Assembly: GCF_000714815.1 (NCBI RefSeq)
Contig: NZ_JMIH01000034.1
Coordinates: 62,001-126,000, forward strand
Length of the DNA: 64,000 nucleotides
DNA from: Anditalea andensis
GTDB taxonomy: Bacteria > Bacteroidota > Bacteroidia > Cytophagales > Cyclobacteriaceae
Direction of reading: 5' to 3'
A model generated the notes under the pieces. That model was not told where the DNA came from, did no database searches, and saw only the letters and a program-made list of their open reading frames with translations. Positions 1 through 8,040 of the stretch are shown here, piece by piece. How positions within the stretch are numbered: the first letter of the stretch is position 1; each line of letters opens with the position of its first letter. The translations under genes were made by a program, and so were the position numbers.

Positions 1-1039
1 CGAATTCCTTTCGGACCTCGACAGATGTTTGGCCCTCCAGTATTTCCAATAGATGTCCTGTGGTAGAAACTTGATCTCTGTTAACTGCCACTATAAAGTC
101 CACAAATTTTTCGTGCCCAATGCTGTTTTCCAACTGATACAAAATATATGGTCCTTTTACATAGATCAGACCATCTCCATATTTACCAAACCTGTGCCCT
201 CCCAAAAGAGGTGACAAATCATTTGAACGTTCTGCAAGTTTCTCTATGATTTTATTAAATTTAGCTTCTCCCTGGTCTTGACGAATGAACATCATCTCCG
301 AATATAGGGCAAATGATTCAGAAAGCCATTTTTCAGTTGTAAGGGCATCTCCCCTATTCCACCATAAATGGGATATCTCATGGGCAAGAGTAGCGATGTC
401 TTCAGGGGACTTAGCAAACACTATAGAAGGTTTAAATGACCTGGTGACTTTATGTTCATCGCATGATATCGGGCTGTACTGCACATAAAAGAACTGTAGC
501 TGGTCTTCTCTGGCAAAAGTACTGTTGAAGAAATCGAAAATCCTCATAGCTGCATCTCCTACATAAGGGGCACTGTCTACATATTCAGTAAACACTCTTA
601 CATTATTACCATCGAAAGAATTTTCATATGACCCAATCCCATTCTCTTGATTATTGCTCACCAAAATTGGATTGAAGTAGTAGGATGTGGTGCTGGATGT
701 CAACTCCATTTCTTGAGATAATCTACCTCTGTGGACATCTATAAATGTATAGTTCATGTCATCCACCCCCGCATTGATTTTATAACCAAAATCTTCCAAT
801 GTACTGAATACAGGCAAGAACATAAAATCCGGATCAATATCCACCTTGTTGTATTCATCAATCCAAAACCCTTTAGACGGTTTTCCTGAATATACAATTG
901 AAAAGGAATTCTCTTCTCCTAATATTTTAAGGTTTACTCGAACAAAGGTTTCAGGCTCAACCGATTTATCAGTAGGCATGGCGCCTACCTTTAAAGAAAG
1001 TATGATTAAAGCAAAGATTAAAGAGGTAAGTCTATTCAT
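1..1039 (-). CDS. M1-like zinc metallopeptidase, 3' end cut by window edge
   Basis: The reading frame is open from an ATG at 1039 to the window edge (346 codons seen); the C-terminal part lies outside. Residues 1-20 form a hydrophobic export signal, so the protein is likely periplasmic or surface-bound. A zinc motif HEISH spans residues 220-224, followed by LWW, with a WLSES segment whose Glu at about 241 would be the third zinc ligand. This fits the gluzincin (M1 aminopeptidase) family, which removes N-terminal residues from peptides. The gap between the second His and that Glu is 16 residues rather than the classical 18, and I see no GxMEN exopeptidase motif upstream, so it is a divergent member. 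It is transcribed away from the serpin gene by the same strand, after a 309-bp gap. Family level is fairly sure, substrate unknown. Confidence 0.75.
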   Translation of the reverse strand, partial: MNRLTSLIFALIILSLKVGAMPTDKSVEPETFVRVNLKILGEENSFSIVYSGKPSKGFWIDEYNKVDIDPDFMFLPVFSTLEDFGYKINAGVDDMNYTFIDVHRGRLSQEMELTSSTTSYYFNPILVSNNQENGIGSYENSFDGNNVRVFTEYVDSAPYVGDAAMRIFDFFNSTFAREDQLQFFYVQYSPISCDEHKVTRSFKPSIVFAKSPEDIATLAHEISHLWWNRGDALTTEKWLSESFALYSEMMFIRQDQGEAKFNKIIEKLAERSNDLSPLLGGHRFGKYGDGLIYVKGPYILYQLENSIGHEKFVDFIVAVNRDQVSTTGHLLEILEGQTSVEVRKEF

Positions 1040-1348
1040 TAGTATCATTTACTTTCATCGTTTGGGCAAATTCTAAAAATCAATAGAGACCTATCTCAAT
1101 ACGAAAGATAGGTGGAAGGTCCAGGTTTTTAACATTACCCTCCTGTAATCCTACCCAACCAAATATAATTTGCAGCAATGGAAAATCAAAACTAAAGTTT
1201 TTATACAACCAATATATACAAAATCAATATCGGAACGTTCCAATATCCCTGTCCACTACTTTCACATTGTTTCAAAATATAATCCACTAAACATGCTTTT
1301 AATCCTGAAGCGAGATAAATATACTTTAGATTAGTTATCGTATTCTTA
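1040..1348. other. Intergenic gap between M1-like gene and serpin gene
   Basis: No gene is seen here. It holds a 7-bp stem (1089-1095 with 1107-1113, 11-nt loop) in what would be the leader of the M1-like gene, and the imperfect palindrome at 1227-1246 listed separately. Confidence 0.5.
1227..1246. promoter_or_regulatory. 20-bp imperfect palindrome with perfect GGAACGTTCC core
   Basis: ATATCGGAACGTTCCAATAT pairs at 9 of 10 positions around a central CG. It has no loop, so a dimeric protein operator is more likely than a terminator. It lies 188 bp upstream of the M1-like gene and about 100 bp downstream of the serpin stop. No binding protein can be named. Confidence 0.35.
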
Positions 1349-2608
1349 TTAAAGCAAAGAAGGATCTCCCAGTTTTCCCATAAACAATATCGCACCGCTG
1401 TGTGCTTCTTGGATGAAAAAGATGAAAGGTTTGTCCAAAATTACTTCCCGAGGTTTACTTGGCATAGAGGTTAATTCTACAACTTCCACCACAGTGGCTG
1501 CCGCAGCCTCTGCTCCCTTTTCGTCCACTTCAATTAGTGCATCATGGATGACCCTACTGATTTTTAATGGGTCTGTGGGATTATCAAATAGTCTAGTGAA
1601 ATTGCCTGGATGATAAGAGAATGGCTGGACCAGCCCCATAGCGGCCAAATCCTCACTCATGTTATCCTGCTTATGTCTCAACCTGAACTTTGGCATTTTA
1701 AGGATGAAATTCGATTCAGAGCTGTTTGCTTTCCATTTTTCCAGGTTTTCAAAAGTCAGTATATCGGCCACACTATCTAAATTCCCGGCAGAGTTGTATA
1801 ATATTCCCATAGAATATTGCCCTGTACTATAAGGGATTTCAATGTAAGTCAAATCGTTTTCGAAATAGCTTTTGAATGCCGCCGGCTTATCCAGATCCAT
1901 CATATCCACTTGGACTTGACTCCCCTTACGGGGGTAAAACGGTTTCTTTTGAGTTTTGGAGGTCAAAAACTGGTATTTCCAGTCTGCTTTGTAATATATG
2001 GCATTTGCCAGGTACATGACCACTTTATCATAAGGATATTGGGGTATTTCATCCAACATCTCTTTGATGAGATTATTGGTCTTGGCTTCAATCCAATTGT
2101 TTATTACATTGACAGAAGCAGGATTCTCCATATTAAGTGGTGCCACTTCGGATCCATAGTAATATTGGGCATCATCCCGGAAAGGTACATGAAGGTCATA
2201 TTCTTCCCTATACCAAATTCCATTGGCGATGGATATTTTAACCTTCGGATCCACATGTAACAAAAACTCAGTAAGCTCTTTTGCCCCTTTATTACCATCA
2301 GTCATACTCAAACCATCATACCGAAGCAATTTTTTATACTCTTCCAGAACCTCTCCTTCATTGCCGTTCATGGCCAGTGATAGCACTTGGTGGATACTGT
2401 AAGGGCTGTAAAATTGATTAGGTTCCTCCGGATCATTTAGCTGATGAAAAAGGTCGATGGCAAATTTAGAACCTGATTTTGCCAATGTGGTTTCATAATA
2501 AGCCATAGAACGGAGATTGGCTTCTATTGGCGCTTCATCTACATTCGCTTGTGAACAAGCAAATGCTAAAAATATGGAGGCAATACCTGTGCAGCTATGC
2601 TTTGTCAT
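1349..2608 (-). CDS. Serpin-family protease inhibitor, lipoprotein
   Basis: A 419-residue serpin, normal length for the fold. The N-terminus ends in a lipobox with Cys18, so the mature protein is probably a lipid-anchored surface or periplasmic protein. The C-terminal third holds the reactive-centre loop. The hinge EKGAEAAAAT (363-372) matches the inhibitory consensus of small residues at P15-P9, and counting 17 residues from Glu363 puts the scissile bond at Leu379-Thr380. A Leu at P1 would favour chymotrypsin- or elastase-like serine proteases, or cysteine proteases; this is inferred by position, not proved. The closing strand (DKPFIFF, then GKLGDP) is typical. Serpins trap a protease as a covalent complex. 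Its neighbours include several peptidases, so it may protect the cell's own surface proteins or block host or competitor proteases. It seems to be transcribed alone. Confidence 0.9.
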   Translation of the reverse strand: MTKHSCTGIASIFLAFACSQANVDEAPIEANLRSMAYYETTLAKSGSKFAIDLFHQLNDPEEPNQFYSPYSIHQVLSLAMNGNEGEVLEEYKKLLRYDGLSMTDGNKGAKELTEFLLHVDPKVKISIANGIWYREEYDLHVPFRDDAQYYYGSEVAPLNMENPASVNVINNWIEAKTNNLIKEMLDEIPQYPYDKVVMYLANAIYYKADWKYQFLTSKTQKKPFYPRKGSQVQVDMMDLDKPAAFKSYFENDLTYIEIPYSTGQYSMGILYNSAGNLDSVADILTFENLEKWKANSSESNFILKMPKFRLRHKQDNMSEDLAAMGLVQPFSYHPGNFTRLFDNPTDPLKISRVIHDALIEVDEKGAEAAAATVVEVVELTSMPSKPREVILDKPFIFFIQEAHSGAILFMGKLGDPSLL

Positions 2609-2941
2609 ATTCAGTAATATTATTACTCCTACTAGACGAATGTAATGGGATAATTGCTACAATAGAAATAAAGTATGCCAGATTCTGAGTAATTATTTCC
2701 TTACCACAACCCGCCAAAAAAAAGTTAATGGCAGGCATCAACAACTCGACCTGAAATTCCATGACATTATACTTTTTATAATGAAAACCCTTCTATATTT
2801 ATTATCACTATATAAGCTTCTTTCCCTATTGGCCTTTGTACATATACAAGTTAATATAGTATAGATGTAAGCTAATATAGAGATATAAGACCAAGTAATT
2901 TTTTCAATAATTTTACAGCATACAGATGAAACCTATAAAAC
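2609..2941. other. Divergent intergenic region, serpin / arabinofuranosidase
   Basis: This AT-rich 333-bp gap separates two divergently transcribed genes. Apart from the direct repeats and -7 candidate at 2850-2915 nothing else stands out; no open frame of interest was seen. Confidence 0.5.
2850..2915 (+). promoter_or_regulatory. Two half-sites 21 bp apart plus -7 box, arabinofuranosidase promoter (site A)
   Basis: Half-site 1 is GTTAATATAGTATAG (2850-2864) and half-site 2 is GCTAATATAGAGATA (2871-2885), starting exactly 21 bp later, two turns of the helix. A Bacteroidota-type -7 candidate TAATTTTA lies at 2908-2915, 22 bases after half-site 2, and the ATG is at 2942. The same layout appears upstream of three other genes in region 1 (15200-15264, 18171-18235, 24519-24583). 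AraC-type activators commonly bind 21-bp-spaced direct repeats next to the -33 region. The link to a given regulator is inference. Confidence 0.5.
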
Positions 2942-5900
2942 ATGGAATTATACTATATCCGATTTTTATTTGTCCTAACCATTTTAATCCTTGTACAGCC
3001 ACAGTATAGTCTAAAGGCCCAAAGTGGTGATCAGATGTTGGATGGTATCGGCGAAACAGGACTTGTGGCACGTTATATATTTGATAATGATGTCAAAGAC
3101 TGGTCCCGGAACAACCTGCATGCAAAATTTCAGGGCACAGATATCAAATTTATACAAGACAGCAGGTTTGGTAAAGTTATTTCGCTCTCAGGGCAAAACC
3201 CTGGCTATTTGACTATACCTCCTGATGGTCTGACGGACATAGAGTCGATGAGTATATCCTGTTGGGTTTACCTGCGTTCTAAAGAAGAGGGCCAAATTTT
3301 GTTTGATTTTGGCAGGGACAATAACAAAAGGTTTTTTGCAGCACCGGTGGGAACTGCTTTGCAAAAAGGATTAATTACCAATATAATAGGAGAAACTGAG
3401 GGCAACAATGAAGTTATTTCTCCAGAACTGGATATAAATAAGTGGGTTTATGTAACAGTGGTAGCAGATGTACCATCAAAGTCCTTAATAACATACGTGG
3501 ACGGAAAGCGTGTAGGAGATAACAAAAACATCAATATTGACCTTCAATTTAGTTCACCGCCACCTGATGCAGTTCAACTCAATATAGGAAAATCATTCAT
3601 TCAGGAAGCGACTAATTTAAATGCACTGCTACATGATTTCCGGATTTACCGCATCGCATTAACAGATAACCAAGTAGCGGAAATTTTTAATAATGCTTCA
3701 AAAAATCTAAATGAGGGTGTTGTTAATGTGACTAAACAAATAGATGAACTGCCGGCTTTTACCGAATCAGGATCTCAATTTTACAATCGCTATTTGACCC
3801 ATGTGGCAGATGTGGAAGTAGAAACAGAAGTAGGCCATTTGCCTAGATTACCCAGTTATATACAAGGAACATATAAAAATATGATCAATGGCCCCAAAGT
3901 GAGGGTGATATGGCCATCCGATACCGACAATATTGCAGTACTCCATCCCGGAATCTATTCTCTAACCGGAAAGGTACCTGGAACTGATTATGAACCAAAG
4001 GCTATAGTGACAGTAAAAAAATCACCATTATCTACCGCTCCTAACGTAAAGTTACAAACTTTTGACCTGGGACAGGTTATGTTGAAGACAAATGAACAAG
4101 GTCAGCAGACTAAATTCATCGAAAACAGGGATAAGTTCATAACCACATTGGCAGAAACAGACCCAGATGCTTTTCTTTATATGTTTAGGGATGCTTTTGG
4201 TCAGAAACAGCCTGTGGGAGTCAAGCCGCTGGGAGTTTGGGACAGTCAAGACACAAAACTAAGAGGACATGCCACCGGACATTACCTAACTGCGATAGCA
4301 CAAGCTTACGCCAGTACTGGATATGATAAAGAACTTCAAGCTAACTTCTCTGATAAAATGGAGTATATGGTAAATACCTTATATCAATTATCCCAGTTAT
4401 CAGGAATGGAGAGAGAAGTAGGGACACACTCGGTATCAGATCCTGCCGCAATACCTCACGGACCAGGAAAATCAGCATATGATTCTGACCTGAGTGAATC
4501 AGGTATACGCACCGATTATTGGAATTGGGGAAAGGGATACATCAGTGCATACCCACCTGACCAATTTATCATGTTAGAACAGGGGGCCTCATATGGCGGA
4601 CAGATAAACCAAGTATGGGCACCCTATTATACACTACATAAAATCTTGGCCGGATTAATAGATGTATACGAGGTTAGCGATAATCCTAAGGCTCTGGCTA
4701 TCGCTACAGACATGAGCGATTGGGTGCATTCCCGACTCGATAAAGTACCCACAGAACAGCTTATAAAAATGTGGAACACATATATAGCCGGTGAATATGG
4801 AGGCATGAATGAATCGATGGCTAAGCTGCACCGTATTACCGGAAATGCCAAATACTTAGCTACCGCTAAGTTATTTGACAATGTTCGGGTATTTTTTGGT
4901 GACACTACCCATATTCACGGATTAGCAAAAAATGTGGACGTCTTCCGTGGATTACATGCCAATCAGCATATTCCTCAAATTGTAGGAAGCATAGAGACAT
5001 ACCGTGCTTCCAAAAATCCAGAATATTTTAAAGTGGCAGATAATTTCTGGTATAAAACAGTCAACGATTATATGTATAGCATAGGTGGGGTGGCAGGTGC
5101 TCGAAACCCAGCAAATGCAGAGTGTTTTACCGCGCAACCGAGTACTTTGTATGAAAACGGGTTTTCTGCCGGTGGACAAAATGAAACCTGCGCTACATAT
5201 AATATGCTTAAATTATCTTCAGAGCTATTTCTATTTGAGCAGCGGGCGTCCTATATGGATTATTATGAACGAGGACTGTATAACCACATTTTGGCATCCG
5301 TGGCGGAAGATAGCCCTGCAAATACCTATCACGTACCCCTCAAACCTGGTTCGATCAAACATTTTGGCAATCCTAAAATGTCTGGTTTTACCTGCTGCAA
5401 CGGTACTTCTATTGAAAGTAACACAAAGCTTCAAAGTGCCATTTATTTTAAAAGTCTAGATGATAAGGCATTATACGTAAACCTATTCATTCCATCCACT
5501 TTATTCTGGGATTCTAAGGGAATTACTATAGAACAATCGACTAATTTCCCTAAGGAGGACAAAACTCAGCTGACTGTCAAAGGCAGTGGAAAATTTGATA
5601 TCAATGTAAGGGTACCTGGTTGGGCCACAAAAGGTTTTTATGTTAAAATAAATGGTAAACAACAAAAAATGGAGGCAATACCCGGAACTTATCTGACTAT
5701 CAAGCGCAAATGGAAAGAAGGTGATACCATAGAATTAGAAATGCCTTTTCATTTTTATCTGGAACCCGTAATGGATCAGCAAAATATTGCAAGTTTATTT
5801 TACGGACCTGTATTACTTGCTGCTCAGGAAAAAGAAGCTAGAAGCGACTGGCGATCCATAATTTTAGATGTAAAAGACATAAGCAGTAAAATTAAAAGTT

Positions 5901-6001
5901 CTGGAAAGCCCTTGGAATACACCATTGATGGTGTGATCTTCAAGCCTTTTTATGAAACTTATGGAAGGCACTCGGTTTATTTAGACTTCACATTAGAATG
6001 A
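2942..6001 (+). CDS. LamG-Ig-GH127/GH146 beta-L-arabinofuranosidase
   Basis: A 1019-residue exported protein with a signal peptide over residues 1-27. Residues about 40-255 form a LamG/concanavalin-like domain (RYIFDN start, SCWVYL strand). Residues about 275-365 look like a bacterial Ig-like domain. From about 375 onward follows the (alpha/alpha)6 domain once called DUF1680. The metal site known from GH127 HypBA1 (Glu, Cys, Cys-Cys) is present as Glu748-Thr-Cys750 and Cys818-Cys819 within TCCNGT. Enzymes of GH127/GH146 release beta-L-arabinofuranose, for example from hydroxyproline-linked arabinosides of extensin or from rhamnogalacturonan side chains. LamG probably binds carbohydrate or anchors the enzyme. 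The family (127 versus 146) cannot be settled by eye. It is a single-gene unit with site A at its promoter, convergent with the phosphatase gene downstream. Confidence 0.88.
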   Translation: MELYYIRFLFVLTILILVQPQYSLKAQSGDQMLDGIGETGLVARYIFDNDVKDWSRNNLHAKFQGTDIKFIQDSRFGKVISLSGQNPGYLTIPPDGLTDIESMSISCWVYLRSKEEGQILFDFGRDNNKRFFAAPVGTALQKGLITNIIGETEGNNEVISPELDINKWVYVTVVADVPSKSLITYVDGKRVGDNKNINIDLQFSSPPPDAVQLNIGKSFIQEATNLNALLHDFRIYRIALTDNQVAEIFNNASKNLNEGVVNVTKQIDELPAFTESGSQFYNRYLTHVADVEVETEVGHLPRLPSYIQGTYKNMINGPKVRVIWPSDTDNIAVLHPGIYSLTGKVPGTDYEPKAIVTVKKSPLSTAPNVKLQTFDLGQVMLKTNEQGQQTKFIENRDKFITTLAETDPDAFLYMFRDAFGQKQPVGVKPLGVWDSQDTKLRGHATGHYLTAIAQAYASTGYDKELQANFSDKMEYMVNTLYQLSQLSGMEREVGTHSVSDPAAIPHGPGKSAYDSDLSESGIRTDYWNWGKGYISAYPPDQFIMLEQGASYGGQINQVWAPYYTLHKILAGLIDVYEVSDNPKALAIATDMSDWVHSRLDKVPTEQLIKMWNTYIAGEYGGMNESMAKLHRITGNAKYLATAKLFDNVRVFFGDTTHIHGLAKNVDVFRGLHANQHIPQIVGSIETYRASKNPEYFKVADNFWYKTVNDYMYSIGGVAGARNPANAECFTAQPSTLYENGFSAGGQNETCATYNMLKLSSELFLFEQRASYMDYYERGLYNHILASVAEDSPANTYHVPLKPGSIKHFGNPKMSGFTCCNGTSIESNTKLQSAIYFKSLDDKALYVNLFIPSTLFWDSKGITIEQSTNFPKEDKTQLTVKGSGKFDINVRVPGWATKGFYVKINGKQQKMEAIPGTYLTIKRKWKEGDTIELEMPFHFYLEPVMDQQNIASLFYGPVLLAAQEKEARSDWRSIILDVKDISSKIKSSGKPLEYTIDGVIFKPFYETYGRHSVYLDFTLE

Positions 6002-6140
6002 ATTTCATCATTATTTATATTGGTGATGAGCAGCAAGCAACTTTCCAGAACTACCTATTAAACTTTAAAAAATTAATTTAACTATTATACATAATCACTT
6101 CATAATGAAAACAATAATTTATCAATATTAATGTATTACT

Positions 6141-7559
6141 TTATACCTCTTGTAATTGAGCAAATTTATCCCTTGCAATACCAGCAGCTTCTAGCATAAA
6201 ATTATGTAATTCATAGTTTTTGACAAAACCACCTATGGCATCACTGCCTGGGCCATATGCTGCTAATTCTACATAATCAGCTGAGTGATTTGAATGTGCC
6301 CAGCTGACAGCATTATGTTTGGACAAAATTTTGCCAAACATTTCCATGGGCAACTTATCTGGATTATACAAGCCATCATCATTTATAGTAAAATTCTTTA
6401 ATAGTACATTCGCTTCTTCTTTTTCCAATGCGACATTTTGGTAATGGTCTACCAGTTCTATCAACTGGGATACTGAAGTATTGGTCTTGACTTGTTGAAG
6501 TATCCACTGATTCGATGCTTTAGATTCAAATAGGCTTTCAAAATGCACATTTTTTACGCCTGGATTAAACATACCTGGATTGGCATTGCCATGGTCTGAG
6601 GTGATGATTATAAGTGTATTTTTATCTTTTAAGGCAAAATCCATCGCCACTCCGACAGCATCATCAAAATCAATCTGGTCATAAAGTATGGCCGAGGCAT
6701 CGTTACCGTGAGCTGCCCAATCCACTTTTCCGCCTTCCACCTGCATGACAAATCCCTTTTTATTTTGGCTAAGTAAATCGATGGCCTTTTTAGTCATTTC
6801 AGCTAAGCTAGGAATAGATTTCTTCAGATTAGGATCATTCTCTCTGTCGATGGCATAAGGCAATCCGTCATCTGTAAACACACCTAACAAGGGTTTACCT
6901 CTATTTGCACTAAGCATTTCCTCTTTGTTATTTACCACTTGAAAGCCCCTGTTGGTAAATTCTGAAAACAGATTCTTTCCATCCGGACGTTTGGCTGGGT
7001 CAAAAAATTCACGTCCACCCCCCATCATTACATCAAATCCCAATTTAAGATAATCCTCTGCAATCATAGGCATAGCGTTTCTGCTACTCTGATTGACACA
7101 AAAGGAAGCTGGTGTGGCATGCGTGACCTGCACAGAAGTGACAAACCCAACAGCCTTTCCTTCTGATTTGAATTTCTGCAAAATGGGTTCAAAGTTTTCC
7201 CCATTAGCGCCAATATTTAAAGAACCATTATTAACCCGATGCCCGCACCCCCATGAAGATCCTGCTGCAGCAGAGTCTGTTACAAAAGAATTAGCTGATG
7301 CTGTGTCCATCAGAGATCTCCTAACTTTACCCGATTCATATAGGGAAATCCAATTTGATACCTTGCCCAGTTTTTGTCGGGTCAGTATATCTGTCATGTT
7401 AAGCGTTCCAGTACTCATTCCGTCAGAGACTAGAAAAATAATATTCTTAGCTTTTTCACCTTTATATTGTTCAGGCTTGGCAAGAATTGGCCTTGAACCT
7501 AACACACTAAGGCCTACAGTGGCCATGATTCCATTTTTAAAGAAATTACGTCTTTTCAT
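6141..7559 (-). CDS. Tat-exported alkaline phosphatase (PhoA family)
   Basis: A 472-residue phosphatase hydrolysing phosphate monoesters outside the cytoplasm. The N-terminus KRRNFF followed by a weak hydrophobic stretch ending in LA is a twin-arginine signal, suited to a protein folded with metal before export. Family hallmarks are the metal-binding Asp46 in VSDGMS, nucleophile Ser96 in TDSAAAG, VTHATPAS, QVEGGKVDWAAHGND and the metal-site SDHGNAN. The late metal-ligand His is in AHSNHSADY. Length is normal for the family. The gene is alone, convergent with the arabinofuranosidase, with a short perfect palindrome just upstream. Phosphate control is plausible but not shown; no obvious Pho box was recognised. 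Confidence 0.92.
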   Translation of the reverse strand: MKRRNFFKNGIMATVGLSVLGSRPILAKPEQYKGEKAKNIIFLVSDGMSTGTLNMTDILTRQKLGKVSNWISLYESGKVRRSLMDTASANSFVTDSAAAGSSWGCGHRVNNGSLNIGANGENFEPILQKFKSEGKAVGFVTSVQVTHATPASFCVNQSSRNAMPMIAEDYLKLGFDVMMGGGREFFDPAKRPDGKNLFSEFTNRGFQVVNNKEEMLSANRGKPLLGVFTDDGLPYAIDRENDPNLKKSIPSLAEMTKKAIDLLSQNKKGFVMQVEGGKVDWAAHGNDASAILYDQIDFDDAVGVAMDFALKDKNTLIIITSDHGNANPGMFNPGVKNVHFESLFESKASNQWILQQVKTNTSVSQLIELVDHYQNVALEKEEANVLLKNFTINDDGLYNPDKLPMEMFGKILSKHNAVSWAHSNHSADYVELAAYGPGSDAIGGFVKNYELHNFMLEAAGIARDKFAQLQEV

Positions 7560-7603
7560 GAGTGTTTTTAAAGAAAATATGAATTATTCACGTCGAAGGT
7601 AAA

Positions 7604-7615
7604 GTGAATATTCAC
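7604..7615. promoter_or_regulatory. Perfect 12-bp palindrome upstream of alkaline phosphatase
   Basis: GTGAATATTCAC is a perfect palindrome 45 bp upstream of the phosphatase ATG. A related half-site GTGAATAATTC lies at 7580-7590 on the minus strand, between it and the gene. A weak -7 candidate TACCTTCG sits between the two. It may be an operator; no regulator is implied by the sequence. Confidence 0.3.
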
Positions 7616-7653
7616 AACATCTTGAAATCGATAATTAGGGAATTGTTAAGAAA

Positions 7654-7968
7654 TCATGACTTCAGAATTAAAAAAATAGTGGTGTATTCTTCCCCAAAGG
7701 CCATCATTGTGCCATTGCTATTGTAAAAATGGCGCAGATGCGCTTTAAATTCATCATCCTCTTCTTCATCTACTTCTACTCCCCTTGGATTTTATTATAC
7801 GCTCTTATATTATGGTAGATGTTTGGTATATTTTTAGGACCTGTTAAAATATGGCATCAAAAGATAATATGGGTAAATATATCCTCCGGAATTATTTCGT
7901 ACATCGCCTATCAGATAAGGGCATGAATCATCTGCATGAAAAATAGTTAAAAAAATATATAATGTCAT
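7654..7968 (-). pseudogene. Decayed gene in three frames
   Basis: Two protein-like pieces lie in this otherwise gene-free 481-bp gap (7560-8040). The first (7968 to 7834, ATG then 44 codons) includes HADDSCPYL and GDVRNNSGG, the latter loosely like the DxRxNxGG strand of S41 peptidases. The second (7791 to 7654, 45 codons with no start) begins NPRGVEVDEEEDDEF and ends in a stop. A short stretch in a third frame (PNIYHNIRAY) bridges them. Composition and order suggest one gene broken by two frameshifts. I do not recognise the parent family with confidence. The rest of the gap to 8040 shows nothing else. Confidence 0.35.
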
Positions 7969-8040
7969 ATTGGTCCCCTCAATATATTATATACATGGCA
8001 GGGGTTTATATTATAGATAATAGACCTAGTTATTCAGCAT

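Noticed and set aside
7850-7945. 31-codon plus-strand open frame in the gap before the DPP4 gene
   Set aside because: It overlaps the more protein-like minus-strand remnant and shows no features of its own.
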